64,000 nt of DNA from Cryptomeria japonica. Taxonomy: Eukaryota; Streptophyta; Pinopsida; Cupressales; Cupressaceae. This document shows positions 1-11,666 of this stretch, in pieces. The DNA lies in NCBI RefSeq assembly GCF_030272615.1, contig NC_081410.1:254679533-254743532 (forward strand). The letters are read 5' to 3'. Position 1 is the first letter of the stretch; each line of letters opens with the position of its first letter. The notes beneath the pieces were generated by a model. It had not been told where the DNA came from. It saw only the letters and a list, made by a program, of their open reading frames with translations, and ran no database searches. The translations under genes were made by a program, and so were the position numbers.

Positions 1-1136
1 GATCAATAAAATATTGAAGTTATGGTGTTTTATTGCAATTCTTGTGGTTATCTTCATGGTTGTTTACTTTCTTGAATCATTCTCAGTCAAAGTAGTATTT
101 AAGTTTGAAGGACTAAGTGTTGGGCTTGATCTTTGGTGAGATTCGCATTCCAAACCACTAGCTTCTTACTGATTGTAGGAACGCCTTGTGTGGTCAACTG
201 GAAAAACTTGAATTACTTAAACCTTCAATCATCATTGAGCTTTGGATATGTGCCTTCGTGGTAGTGTCCATGATCCTTGATGAGTTGAAAGATCATTTGT
301 TACCTTAGAAGATCGCATCAATTTCAGTTGAGTTGTTATTTCATGGCAATATTGAAGTTGGTAGGATCTTACCAAGTCCTGCCCGCATTAAGTCATTCTT
401 CAGATTAGATTAGAGTTTATCTCTTGCAAACCCTGCCCTTTTGATCTTTTTTGGAATTCGTTAGTATTAGGAAATCTTGTTCTTACAATTCGGATACGTA
501 AGTCCCCTTGATGAAACAGCAATCACAACGACCACTGGTGCTTATCCACACGTAGAGACCCTACATAAAAGAACATTGGAGTCACCCTGATTGATCCTTT
601 TTTGCGACATCTTCAGCAATCAGAGGCTTTATTCAAGAGAGGATAAGGTACCCTTGGGTATTTTATTCTGTGTATGATTTGTGTACAAAATACACGTCAA
701 CAGCTACCAAGGCTTGATGTTGGATTGGTGTTCAGGGACTAAACAATTGTTATTTCTTATTCTCAGTTTGCACTTATGGTGGGAACAGCAAATTACATTA
801 CAATGACACCATTATGTTGGAGTGCAAAGTGTTGAAAATGAGGGAGTTAACATTAACTTTATCGAGCTTACTCCTATGGTGCCATGAATTTGTGATTATG
901 GAGAGAAATTTTCTAATAAGTTCACCGATATCTTCTAGTATCTTGTTGCTCTTCTTACAAGAGGATTTCGAGAGTTTAATTGTCTAGGTGCCCAGTAGTA
1001 CAGTGTTTTAAGCAGATGGAGCTAGAGATTGTCTAGACTTATTTGGGATCTTGGAATTGCATTGAAGTTTATCCAGGATCATTTTGTTTCTAAGTTGGCA
1101 TTGCTTGAAGACGAGCAATCTTTGGGGAGGGAGGAC
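1..1136 (+). mobile_element. Decayed 3' internal end of gypsy element F
   Basis: No intact coding domain is visible. The right end, about 1085-1136, matches in pattern the sequence just before the 3' LTR of element B: a GAGCAATCTT-like stretch, a G-rich tract, then the start of an LTR. A short open stretch at 1029-1214 crosses this boundary, so it is not a gene. The rest resembles neither pol nor a host gene by eye. The interpretation as the end of an element related to B rests only on that junction. Confidence 0.35.
1124..1136 (+). other. Polypurine tract of element F
   Basis: A G-rich tract (GGGGAGGGAGGAC) lies immediately before the LTR start TATAATGTCCCC. Element B has GGGAAGGGCGGAC directly before its 3' LTR start TGTAATGTCCCC, so the position and sequence correspond. 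Such a tract would prime plus-strand DNA synthesis. Confidence 0.5.
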
Positions 1137-1784
1137 TATAATGTCCCCATTTTTTCGCCATACTATTTTGTGACCATTGGCCAGTTTTCAAGGTTTTCCA
1201 AGGTTCCTAGGTGAGATGGGAGAATTCCAACATTCTTGGAGAGCGCAATTTGGGGTTTTCTTGGCATCCAATGCTGGTTTGGAGTTCAATTGGCTTCCAA
1301 GTTTGTTGTTACACTCTTTGTAACATTTTGGGCCTTCTGAGTTGTTCTCCATAGTTCTTGGAAAACACTATTACTTTTAGTAAGTTGCCATTCTAACACC
1401 CAACATCATTCTTCAACATCAGTTCCTTCTTGGTGTGTACAATTTCAATTTTCAATGTTTTGGCAGTGCTTTCCACAATGTGGTTTGGATTACTTTTATA
1501 TTTGCACTGAAGTTATAAAAGTAATGTTTTAATATTCACTTTAGTGTTAAATAGTATAAAGTTATGTCCCCAAGTTGGATACCCAAGGAAATGGAAAAAA
1601 AAAGGATTTAAGTTGTTTTAAAATGTTAAAGGGCCTTTTTTAGGGAAAAATGATAATTTGAAATTAAATTGCCCTAATTCCCTTCAACTCTATATAAAGG
1701 AGTTTTGGCTTTTATTCTTCTCATTCAGAACTTGCACACATAACAAGATGCTACTAGGTTGTGTATGTTGAATATTGAATCTAT
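1137..1784 (+). mobile_element. LTR of element F, first part
   Basis: This part starts TATAATGTCCCC, equivalent to TGTAATGTCCCC in element B. It shares with the B LTRs the phrase ACTTTTAGTAAGTTG and has a TATA box about 555 bases in, compared with about 770 in B. It continues until about 1784, where unrelated AT-rich sequence begins. A plausible continuation resumes near 8859, giving a combined length of about 1.9 kb, close to the 2.0 kb of B. Divergence from B is high, so F is an old or distinct subfamily. Confidence 0.5.
1691..1699 (+). promoter_or_regulatory. TATA box in the element F LTR
   Basis: TATATAAAG follows CTTCAACTC and precedes a pyrimidine-rich stretch, as expected for the U3/R boundary of a plant LTR promoter. 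Its role is inferred from position. Confidence 0.45.
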
Positions 1785-2512
1785 TGTAAACTCCTAATTA
1801 ACCCAACCACTAATCTAGAATCTACAAAATCATTCAACAACACCAATGGAGCTCTAAATCAAATGCATGTAAACAAAATGAAACAACATTATGCCACATA
1901 AAAATGATAAGCTTGACTCCATTGTCCTCCTATCCTTCAAGATCTTGTGAAAAAGATGTATTTGCTCTCAGTATTAAGCACTAGCACAAGATGGCATAAA
2001 GAAATTGAGCGTTGTCGATTGATGATGCAAGCAAAATGATGATAATGATAATGAAAGCTCTAAAGAAATTTTGTCATTGAGTAGACACTAATGATTGATG
2101 GACAATGATGAGAAGAATAAGCCTCTTTCATAGAAATCTCCAAGAGAATCAAGGGCTTAAATTAAGTGGTTAAAAGATGAATGGCCATAATTAAGTGGTT
2201 AGAGGAGAATCAATAGGATTAAGAGATGCAAATGAAATGGAGGGATGAGATTAAGAGGTGGAAGAGAGCGAATGAGATTAAGAGGTTGATTTGAATGAAG
2301 GGCTAAGATTAAGAGGTGGGTTGACTTTTTGGTTCAATGAATGTAGACATTTGAGAAAGGACAAAGTGAATGAAGAGGAATAAGACACTTGTCAAATGAC
2401 TACGATTTTAGATTATGATCCATGTGAACAAGTTGGAGAGTTACGATTAGAAAGAAGAGATTAATGAATTAATTAAATAAATAAAAGTATTTATTTAATT
2501 AATAGTTGAAAA
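1785..2512 (-). mobile_element. Possible solo LTR, left part, split by LINE-1
   Basis: AT-rich, non-coding DNA begins TGTAAACTCC. After removing LINE-1 it continues at 8735-8858, ending AGGTGTCTACG. Read on the minus strand this gives a start like TAGACACCTAAAATTG, an LTR-like edge, and a total of about 850 bases. TTAATTAAATAAATA-type motifs occur on both sides of the LINE. I found no convincing short target duplication, so the LTR assignment is tentative. Confidence 0.3.
2497..2512 (+). repeat. Target-site duplication of LINE-1, left copy
   Basis: AATTAATAGTTGAAAA is repeated exactly at 8719-8734. A 16-base perfect duplication flanking a 6.2 kb L1-like element is typical of target-primed reverse transcription. 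Confidence 0.9.
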
Positions 2513-2908
2513 GAACTAAACATCAAATTGGAATCGAGAGATGGCGTGCGTGCGGGGGCTCGCAAGCGGCCGAACTAGGGTTTCGATGCCCTAGCTCGTG
2601 GGAGGCGGGATTGCAAGTGCGGCGGGGGAGGAAAGTGCAGGGCGTCGGGGGAGAGCAATGGGCAGGGTTCGGCCGTGGGTGTGAGGGGAGTAGCGGTGGT
2701 CGTCGGGTGGGGTGTAGACTGTGCGGGGGTGAGGTTTTGGATTGCTGCGGCCCGAGGATTTCTCGTGGGACAGGGGGATTCGGCTGGGCCCTTCCTTCGG
2801 TGGTGCTTGGGAGGTGTGGTCCCTTGGGTGCCGAGCCTTCTTGAGTGGCCCTTTGGGTTGTGGGTCCTTGGCATTCTTTTGTAACCTTTTAATTCTTTTT
2901 GTGTTCCA
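2513..2908 (+). other. GC-rich 5' untranslated region of LINE-1
   Basis: This roughly 400-base stretch is far richer in G and C than its AT-rich flanks and begins exactly where the left target duplication ends. Overlapping reading frames here on both strands are low-complexity and resemble no protein. It probably holds the internal promoter expected of LINEs, but no individual motif can be assigned. Confidence 0.6.
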
Positions 2909-4356
2909 ATGTCGAGTATTGGTGGTGATGCCTCGCAGGTTGCTCCCGCCATGGACTTCTGTGCTGCGGTGGGCTCAAAACCCCCACTTCAGAGTATGAA
3001 GACTTTTAACAATAATCTTTTCTCTTCAGAATCGGGGTCTGGGAGTGTCGGTAGCTCTCGCATTATGAAGATTAATGGTTGCCTGGAGAGATGCAATGAA
3101 AGGCTGAAGCTGGTTATTCCTCCTGAGATGATAGCTGAAGACGTCGAGTACTTTTCAAAACACTCGCTATATTGCAAGTTTTTGGGAATGAGGGTTTCCT
3201 TGCAATTTTTGGAAAGCTGGGCGCAGAGGACTTGGGCACCGGAAGGGGAAATGGAGATTATGCTGCTGGCAAACAACTATTTCATGGTTACTTTCAACTG
3301 CATGGAGGATCGCAATAGGGTCTTTGAAGGAGGCCTGTATTTTTACAAACAAGTGGGGTTGTTCATCAAACCTTGGCATGCGGGGTTTAACCCTTCGGAG
3401 GAGCTCCCAAATAGGGTTCCAGTGTGGGTTCGTTTACCACGTTTTCCAGTGGAGTGTTATCGGGAGGATGTGCTACGGATGTTGGTCGCTCTGCTTGGGA
3501 AGCCAGTGGGATCTTCAACGCAAACCCTAGGGATAAAGGTAATGACCTTTGCGCATATCTGTGTCGAAATTGATCTTAGTAAACCTTTGCCAGATGCTAT
3601 AGATATGTGTGCGGGCTCTTACTCATGGGTTCAGCAGTTAGATTATGAGACTTTACCTTTTTGTTGTCGTTTGTGTCATGAGTATGGTCATCTACAGCGT
3701 AAGTGCCCTGGATATAAACCGGTGGTGCGCCAACCTCAACAGCCGGCCCAGAGTCAAGATAGGGTTGATAAAGGAAAAGCTGCTATGTCGGCCGAGGTAG
3801 TGGGTGTTGATGGTTTTGTCTCAATTAAGACAAGGAACGGGAATCGAGGACAGAAGAGGTCCCTACAAGGGAGACAAGAGGAGGATACCTTTAATAGATT
3901 TGAGGCCTTGGATGACCTCAGTCAACAAGAAGTGAATCCAAGGTTAACCCCTTTGAACCAAGGTGCTTCAGGGGGGGTCCGGAAAGAGTTATTGAGGATT
4001 TTACCCAGGCCTTGCAAGTGATTGGAAGCCAGCAAATGGAGATGGATCAGACAGTAGGGGTCCAGTTGGGACTCACTCCTGGTTCGGAGGTGAATTTGGT
4101 TGGGGGGGAGGGTTCTCCGATAACTCTGAAATTGGAATTGGCTGGAGCTAAAAGTAATAAGTCTTCCGTTCACCTAGGTCTACATCAGAAAGACATTAAG
4201 AAAAGTGCTACGGAGAAGAACTCAAAGGTTGGCAGAAAGAAGGATTTGGATAAAATCAAATTGATGGGAGAGAATTTGGTTGAGTCAGGGTCAGTCAAGA
4301 CTTTGGATTCTCACTTTTCCAATCCTCCTAAATGGTTGTGCTTTCATGGAATGTGA
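2909..4356 (+). pseudogene. LINE-1 ORF1 (nucleic-acid-binding protein), frameshifted
   Basis: The first 370 codons (2909-4021) contain a DUF4283-like region with VPVWVRLPRFPVE and a CCHC zinc knuckle (CRLCHEYGHLQRKC, about residues 252-265), as in plant L1 ORF1 proteins that bind the element RNA. The natural C-terminus, rich in Lys, Ser and Gly, continues in another frame to 4356. The switch falls near a run of seven G at about 3971-3977, suggesting a homopolymer indel. The end overlaps the start of ORF2 at 4332 by about 25 bases. The start at 2909 is the first ATG of the long frame. Confidence 0.8.
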
Positions 4357-7300
4357 GAGGCTTGAATAGCGGCCCTAGACAAAAAGTTGTTCGGGAATTG
4401 ATTAGGAATCATTCACCTGATGTCCTGTTCTTGCAAGAAACTAAACTCTCGGTGGAGAGTATGATGGGTCTGGTTACGAAGCTCTGGGGGCGAGGCGAGT
4501 GTCAGTGTATTGGGGCAACTGGTTCCTCTGGAGGGGTGGCATGTCTTTGGAATCCTTCAAGGATTCGCCCTATCTAGTGGGTGGCTTCCAAATCTTTGTT
4601 ATCTGGGGTTGCCTCTAGTCCTGAGACCGGAGATTTTATCTTGTTTACTAAAATCTATGCCCCGACCGATCTTCAAGGCAAGCAGAACTTATGGTCTCAT
4701 ATTTCTTGTATGCGAAGGCTGGTCCCTTTTCATCCTTGGATTATGGCGGGAGATTTCAATGCTATCATTGAGTTGAGTGAGAAGAAGGGGGGTGTCATGC
4801 GGTTGGATCCTTCTTCTTTCCTCTATCAGGATAGTATATCTTCGCTGCATCTTGTTGACATTAAGCCTAGTAATGGTTTGTTCACTTGGAACAATAGGAG
4901 AGTGGGGGAGTATTGGATTGCAGAGAGGCTGGATCAATTTCTGGTTTCCAATTTTTGGGTTGGTGAGGGGTGGTCCACAAGTTCTGAGATTCTTGACTGG
5001 AGAGGGTCAGATCACTGGCCTATCAAGCTGGTTTCTTCTTCTGCACGGGTTGCTCGCTCTCCTTCCTTCAAATTCCAACTTATGTGGCTTCGAGATCCTG
5101 ATTTGCAGGCTCTTGTTGAGCAATGGTGGAGGAGGGGGAGGCCAGCCTTTGGCACTGCTATGTACACTTTTGCCAAGCAGCTGCAGTTTGTTAAGTTTTG
5201 GCTTAAACAGTGGAATAGGCAGGGTTTCGGGAACATTTTTCATGCTAACAAAGCTGCCCAAACAGTGTTAAATGGCATCACCCGTGAAATCAGAGAGCAT
5301 GGTTTGTCTGAAGCCTTGCTTAGGGAGGAGGATAGGGCTGTCAAGGCTTTAGAGGAATGGGAGCTCAAGGAAGAAATTTACTAGAAACAGAGAACCCGTA
5401 TCGATTGGCTTCAAGCAGGCAATAAGAACACTGCTTTCTTTTTCAACTCTGTGAAAGCAAGACGTCATGGAAATTCCATTCCTGCTCTAGTCAATGATAG
5501 AGGTGAGGTGTTATTATCCTTGTAGGAGATATCTAGGGAGGCTTTACAGTATTTCCGATCCCTCTTCAGTGAGGATTCTCAGGGGGAATTGGTGGAGGAG
5601 AACCAGGTTCTCGCTTGCATTCCTCCTCTTGTTACTAGGGAGATGAATGAGCAGCTTATGGGCCCTATTTTGCTGGAAGAACTTGAGAGGATTGTTTTTC
5701 ACATGAGGAAAGGAAAATCTCCTGGACTGGATGGGTTCCCGGTTGAATTCTTTCAAGAGTTCTGGGATATCATCAAACTAGACTTACTGGAAGTAGTCCA
5801 AGAGTCCCAAAGGAATAAACAGATGCTTCGGGCCCTTAATGCGACTTTCATTGCGCTAATCCCCAAGTGTGATGGGGCCGACAGGTTAGGCCAGTTCCGC
5901 CCTATATCTCTCTGCAATGTAATTTATAAGATCATCTCTAAGCTGATTGCAAAGAGGCTCAAGAAGTGTCTGGGGGATGTTATCTCTGAGGAACAGAGCG
6001 GGTTTGTGGAAGGGCGTCAAATTCTGGATGGTGTGGTCATTGCTATGGAGACCATTCATTCTATGGCAATCTCCAAGGAAAAAACTATGTTTATCAAGTT
6101 GGATATGGCTAAGACTTATGAAAGAGTTCATTGGTCCTTCCTCCAGAAGATCCTCAAGGCTTTTGGCTTTGCTGAGGAATGGATCCAATGGGTTATGAGT
6201 TGTGTTACGTCCACCTCTTTCTCAATGCTAATCAATGGTGATCATACTGAGCTGTTTGGTGTGTCTAAGGGCCTCCACCAAGGGGACCCCCTCTCCCCTT
6301 ATTCATTCTCCTGGCCGAGGGCTTGGGGAGGCTGATCAAGCATAATGTGGGTCTGGGTAGTATTCAAGGGTGGAGGTGGGGTAATGACTTGCAGCCGCAG
6401 TCTCATTTGCAGTTTGTTGATGACACGGCCTTGATGGGACTTGCTCGGATCAGATAAGCTACTAATCTGCATAAGGTTTTGGATGTTTATCTAGCGGCCT
6501 CAGGTCAGTTGATCAATGAAGATAAATCTTCTATCCTTTTCTTCAACACTCCTGGAACTATTCAAAGGAGGATTGCTCTTATCTTGAGATTCCAAGTGGG
6601 CTCTTTGCCCTTGACTTATTTGGGTATTCCTATTCTCCTGGTAACCCTCCTCGGGAGTCATGGCAGGGTATCTTGGATAAATTTCGCTCGAAGGTTGAAC
6701 ATTGGACTCACAGATGGTTATCATTCGCTGGGAGGGTTCAACTAATTCAGTCGGTGGTTTAGGCTCTTCCGATTTATCGATGTATGCTTCAAGTGGCTCC
6801 TAAGTGGTTCTTGAAGGGTTTGGACTCTTTGGCAAGGCAATTCTTATGGGCAAGCAATCTATCCTCTTCCAAATGGAGTCTTGTCAATTGGGACTTGGTG
6901 TGTAGCCCGAAGCAGTCGGGGGGGCTTGGTTTAAAGCAAGCTATTTTATTCGAGGAGGCTCTAGTGGCTAAATTGTACTGGAGGTGGTGTGTCGAGCAGG
7001 ATCGTGGCTGAGCTAAGATTTTGGCCTACAAATATATGCAGAGGATCCCAGTGCAGGAGGTTCCAAGATATCCGCTTGAGGGAAAAGGCTCAACGATTTG
7101 GTATACTCTCAAGAAGGGGGCTTCTCTCATTAAGGAAGGACTCTTTTGGATCTGTAGGAGGGGGGAAGAGGTCCTTTTTTGGAACGACTCTTGGGATGGC
7201 TACCTCCCCATCCTTGATCAGTTTCCTAATCTTGGGAACCTTAGCTAGAGATTTTTGGAGGCAGGGTGGTCAAGGGTGAGTGACTTCAAGGCTGTTTACA

Positions 7301-8614
7301 GGTGTGGGCGGCTGGAGTTGGAGCAGTGGAAGGCTCCTAGGGAGTGGCCGGTTGTTGGGATGGAGGAAGAGTGTGCTGAGTTGCATGGCATTCTTGCGAG
7401 TAAACACTGTAGTGCCCTCAAGGGTAGGGATGGACTTGCCTGGTCTCTAAATCCTAAGGGCGTCTTTACCGGGAACTTTTGAACCGAAGATTGGAGGGAA
7501 AAGAGGTGCACTGGTGGAAACAGGTTTGGAACAATTCTTCTTGGCCGAAGTGCAACTGCTTCGCTTGGACGATGGCCTTGAATAGATGCCTAACTTGGGA
7601 TAATATTCACAAGCGGGGATTCTTGGGGCCTTCTATTTGTGCTTTGTGTGGTAAAGGGGAGGAAGATTCCTCACATCTGTTCTTCAGATGCCCCTTCTCT
7701 ATGCTTATTTGGCATTACTGGTGGGGAGTGTGGAAGTGTCCTTGTGTTCACCCAGATTCTCTGGTGGAGTTTTGGAGCAGTTTGGGCAGACCTCCTATCT
7801 TGTCCTGCTTCCTCCAGACGGTCTGGTATATTGGGCCCATTTCATACTCTAGCAGATCTGGCTTGAGAGGAACAGAAGGATCTTTCGTGAGGCCAGACTG
7901 TTAGTGCAGCAAGTGTGAAATAGAACCATGGTTATGATTCGAGAAACGGTGGAAGCTAAATGTGAGGTGAATTTTCCTTTGGACAGAGATGAGGCAGATA
8001 TTGTTAGTAGGTTTGGCTGGCAGGAGTTGTCTCCTGCCTCCGCTTGTGTCAGAAGAGGTAGACATGCTATGAAGAAGGTCCAAAGGGTGGGAAAGTGGAG
8101 ACCCCCTCAGGATGAGATTATCAAGATTAACACCGATGGCTCCTCCAGGGGTAACCCAGGCCCTGCAGGGGTTGGTGGTGTTGGTAGGAATTGTATGGGG
8201 GAGGTGATTTTGTTCTTTTCGGTGCATAAAGGGAGGCAATCTAATAATTATATGGAGGGGCTTGCTATTCTCTATGCCTTGGAGCGGGCTTGGGAGTTGG
8301 GTCGTAGGAAGGTTATTTGTGAATCGGATTCACAAATTATTTTTAATTTGTTGACTGAGCAGAAAGTGAATGGGATTCATTGACAGCTAGCAGGGATTGT
8401 TCATCAAATTCTTCAAATTAGTTCTTTAATGGAGCAGGTGTCTTTCATCCACATTCCTCGTGAATGGAATAGAGCAGCTGATTGTTTGGCTAAGTGGGCT
8501 TCAGAACATGACAGTGATTGGAAAATTGAAGGTTGGGAGCATCTCTCCCCGGATTACTGTCAAGTCTTGCAGAAGATTTTTGCTAAAGACATGGATAGTT
8601 ATGATGTTGGCTGA
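4332..8614 (+). pseudogene. LINE-1 ORF2 (endonuclease, reverse transcriptase, RNase H), degraded
   Basis: The N-terminus is an exonuclease-endonuclease-phosphatase fold (LSWNVRGLNSG, LFLQETKL, AGDFNAI, then GSDHWPIKL near 5020). Reverse transcriptase motifs follow: FRPISLCNVIYKIISK (about 5895), EEQSGFVEGRQI, HQGDPLSPY and the active-site FVDD at 6413-6424. The zinc-binding region is near 7560-7700 (CALCGKGEEDSSHLFFRC). RNase H spans about 8110-8540 with INTDGSSRGNPGP, MEGLAILYAL, ESDSQ and WNRAADCLAKWA, so the D-E-D-D residues are present. It is broken by stops at 4575, 5382, 5523, 6455, 7009, 7246, 7480 and 8381 and by frame changes near 6305, 6745, 7480 and 7900. Confidence 0.85.
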
Positions 8615-8688
8615 TCTTGGACTGGGCCTGTGGCTCTTTTTTGGGGGCCTCGGGGCTCTGGTCCTTGTAATTTTTGTGTCTGATTTTC

Positions 8689-8694
8689 AATAAA
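8689..8694 (+). terminator. LINE-1 polyadenylation signal
   Basis: AATAAA sits 25 bases before the right target duplication and about 75 bases after the end of the RNase H reading frame. This is the expected place for the 3' end signal of an L1 transcript. Confidence 0.65.
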
Positions 8695-8718
8695 GTTTTT
8701 ACCCCTTTTATTCAAAAC

Positions 8719-8734
8719 AATTAATAGTTGAAAA
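8719..8734 (+). repeat. Target-site duplication of LINE-1, right copy
   Basis: This is an exact copy of AATTAATAGTTGAAAA at 2497-2512. Confidence 0.9.
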
Positions 8735-8858
8735 AGGTGGGATTAGGATAATTAAATAAATAATATATATTTATTTAATTTTAGAAAGAAAAGGCTAATG
8801 AATTAATTAAATAAATAAAAAATATTTATTTAATTAAGGACAATTTTAGGTGTCTACG
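8735..8858 (-). mobile_element. Possible solo LTR, right part, split by LINE-1
   Basis: AT-rich DNA with TTAATTAAATAAATA-type motifs like those just left of the LINE, ending at AGGTGTCTACG. It would be contiguous with 1785-2512 once LINE-1 is removed. Confidence 0.3.
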
Positions 8859-10150
8859 GGAATGAATAGAGAAGTTCTTCCAAGATTGATTCAAGACGAA
8901 AGCCCTCGTCAAACACACTAGTTTCGGTGGTGAAAGATCTATCTTAGTTGGTTTTGGTGTGTTCTACCTCAAGAATCACCATTGCTTGCGTGATTGCAAA
9001 ACATGGTTTTCAAATAAAGAGAATATTTGAAGTGTTTTTGATTACCCGTTTGAAGTTTTGAGTTGCTGATGGTTTGTAGAGATTTTTGGTGTGATTTGCA
9101 GGTGTTCTATGGTGTTCTTCTAGCGTACCATACAGCTTTTTGTGCCCTAGCCATACCTTTCAAATGCTCATAGGCATTAGTTTGAAGTTAAAATTTTCTA
9201 AACATTGGTTCATTGAGTTTGTAGCACTTGGGCAACTGGAGAACAACCCAAAAGGCCATATAGGTATTAATGGCTATGGTGTGAGGTTATAGGACTGGAT
9301 TTGTGGGAGTTAGGAGCTGATGGCACTCCCTTTGGTGGCGTCTATCCTCAGAACATCATTTGCAAACAATATTGGGTTTAAAAATAAGGTTGCAAGAGTG
9401 ATTTGGAATTTCTATATGAATTGCCCTTGTTTTTATTTGAATGGACAAGAGTTGAGTATGAACCAAGATAATTTTCCGACCTGGATTATAGTTGCAAATT
9501 GCTGATAAGTAAGTTCGGAGTGAACTGGAGTTGTTTGTATTGAATTCCACATTGAAGGGAGGTTTGGGGAGGTTTGGGGTGTTGTTAGAGATAGATGACA
9601 GTTTTTCCTTGCTGCTTCCCCTTTGACAGTCCTCTTCCAGCCATGATAACAGTTCCATTAATTATAGACCTGTATTGACTGTTCCCTGGGTTTTTCATCA
9701 GCATCGTGTACTATAGTTGGTGCCTTCTGTCTACCGCTCCAGCTTGGAGGCTTGAAATGAAGATGCAATGAAGATTTTTGACGTTGTTGGTGGTTGCCAT
9801 CACCATTATTCTGCTACAGCAGACCTGCACATAGCTGCAATGATACGTTTCAAGTTATCTTGATGTAATCATGTTAAAATTATATCTTGGTCAAGGTGTG
9901 ATCTTTACTTATGCATGTTTAGTCACTTCCCATTTCTTGTATCAGCAAAAGATCATTTTGCAGAACATTTTCAGACCTGTAACAGCAGGAAAATCTCATA
10001 CGAATCATGATAATAGTCTGCAACAGCATAAGCTACATTTGATTGTCCATATTCTTAACTCATGTGAGATCTGTTGTCACAATCTCACACATTGCCCCAT
10101 TCCAAATGGGGACCCCCACTTTTTGCTTGTTAGCATAGGTGGTTTTGCTT
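8859..10150 (+). mobile_element. LTR of element F, second part
   Basis: Non-coding DNA sharing phrases with the 3' half of the element B LTRs. For example, TCTATCCTCAGAACATCATTTGC near 9340 parallels a stretch near 28972 in B, and a GGTTTTGGTGTGTT phrase near 8950 parallels B near 28685. This supports it as the continuation of the LTR begun at 1137. The right edge is not resolved; no ATTACA-type end matching B was found. Confidence 0.4.
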
Positions 10151-10659
10151 AGTTTGCTTAGCTTGGCAACGTTTTTGGGTTTCTTAGTCTCCTAGCTCTT
10201 AAACAAGGTGATGTCTTGTCAATCTGGATGGGAGAGCATTGTTCAATCCATGTAGTAAGTGTGGATTTCATTCTTGGTATGGGTATGTTCAGTTCTGGAA
10301 TGGGTGAGTTAGGTCAGGAATTCCTACGTTGAGATGTGGAATGAGGAAACTTTCCAAAGATTTAACCTCAAGGACAAAATCCATGTTTGAGGTGGATTTC
10401 CTTTAGGAAATCCGTCTCTAGGTCAAGGTTCCCTTTCAATTCTTACATAGTTGAATTTCCCCTTTCAGGATCCAAAATCGCCATGATGATCATTTGGAAA
10501 TCTATGTTTGGAGTATGGAAATCCGGAATTGGAAGGTGGTTAGAAAAATTGTCAAATTGTCGAAAATGTGAAATGTTGTCAAGAATAATTTATAGTGAAA
10601 GAATTTCAATTCCAAATCCAAAAAAATGTTAAGGGGAAGAATGAAAATCCTTGTGCAAT

Positions 10660-11300
10660 TCGATTTTCCACTCTACATTCCATGATCAAGGCAAGTTTCC
10701 AATTCATTTTCCGGGATTGGGCGGAGTTTCCATACCCTATTGCAATCCTGCCCAAGGAATGAATTTCTTCCCTATGCTCCAAGTGCACTCAAGGGGTGAA
10801 GAAGATGGAATGGCATCCAAGACTTAAAACTTAAACAACACAAACATACTTTACAATGCTTGTCTATGCTCAAAATTCCACTTCTATGATGGAATTCCGC
10901 CCTCCAAACATGAAATTGCCATTGCATGGTAAAATGTGCTCAGTAAGAAGGATGAAGAAACACTAAGGGTGGAATTTCCATGCCCATGTGCAATCCCGCC
11001 CAAAGGCAAACAAGATTCCTTCCCTCAAGAGAATTTCCTCAAAAAAATCAACTGTCTTAATTGGAGAAGGGTGAAATTTCACTAGGTAAGTGCAACTCTG
11101 CTCCTTTCAAGGAGGAAATTTTCTCTAGACATCAAAAGCCCGCTCAAGGATGTAATGAGTCGGCCAAGGTTTAGAAGAACAAGGGCGCAATTCCACCTAC
11201 ATACTGCAATCCCACCCAAAGATACCGTGAGTCGGGCTATACAATAAGGAAGAGCGCTATTCCTTGCCTATGTGGAAATCCTCCCCAAGGAAAGTTAGGA
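10660..11300 (+). repeat. Degenerate repeats of a GGAAT...GCAATCCCGCCCAAGG motif
   Basis: A phrase pairing a (G)AATTTCC-like half with GCAATCCCGCCCAA-like sequence recurs near 10737, 10895, 10985, 11095, 11205 and 11265, with many substitutions. Spacing is irregular (60-160 bases), so this is an old, diverged array rather than a clean tandem repeat. Confidence 0.45.
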
Positions 11301-11323
11301 GAAGTCGGCTTAGATCATGAGGA

Positions 11324-11392
11324 CCTAAAACAAAACGTGTGGAATAGGGCCAAACCTAAAGTAAAATGTGTGGAATAGGACCAGACCTAAGG
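11324..11392 (+). repeat. 31-bp tandem repeat, about 2.2 copies
   Basis: CCTAAA starts recur at 11324 and 11355, with a partial third (CCTAAGG) at 11386. The units contain GTGTGGAATAGG and differ by a few bases. Confidence 0.6.
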
Positions 11393-11658
11393 TGCGAATT
11401 ATACCTAAAGGCAGAGCAGAGTTAATGAATTGCAAGTGATGAATGTGTTGACAAGTGGTGCGCTCAACTTCTATTTATACAATCAAGGCAAGGGGTGCAT
11501 CAACAAGATAGCCAACCTAAAGAAAAGAAATTAAATCTTTCCAAAAAATCACTCAAGATGAAAGAGACGGCTGACCCAAGAAGTGATTTCAATTAATTAA
11601 ATTGCAAACGCTCAAGTCAGCCCTATTGGAGTAGTTTGAATTTAAGTTTGTTGAAGGC

Positions 11659-11666
11659 TATAAAAG
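11659..11666 (+). promoter_or_regulatory. TATA box of a probable LTR promoter
   Basis: TATAAAAG lies in GGCTATAAAAGGAGG, followed 40 bases on by a CAAATCAAATGC leader-like stretch. Assignment as an LTR promoter is by context only. Confidence 0.35.

Larger units (their letters stand above)
2513..8718 (+). mobile_element. LINE-1: full-length plant L1-type LINE with RNase H
   Basis: The element lies between two identical 16-base direct repeats. It has a GC-rich 5' region (2513-2908), ORF1 with a CCHC knuckle, then ORF2 with apurinic-type endonuclease, reverse transcriptase, zinc-binding region and RNase H. The 3' end has an AATAAA signal (8689-8694) and finishes TTTTATTCAAAAC directly against the duplication, so the A-tail is very short. 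In-frame stops and frameshifts in both ORFs make it inactive. It is inserted in AT-rich, LTR-like DNA. Confidence 0.92.

Noticed and set aside
1029-1214. 61-codon frame
   Set aside because: It crosses the polypurine tract and LTR boundary of element F, so it cannot be one protein.
2506-2999. Overlapping reading frames of 69-125 codons on both strands
   Set aside because: They coincide with the GC-rich 5' region of LINE-1, have biased composition and match no family.
1780-8863. Target duplication for the possible solo LTR
   Set aside because: TCTAT on the left and GGAAT on the right do not match; the boundaries may be wrong.
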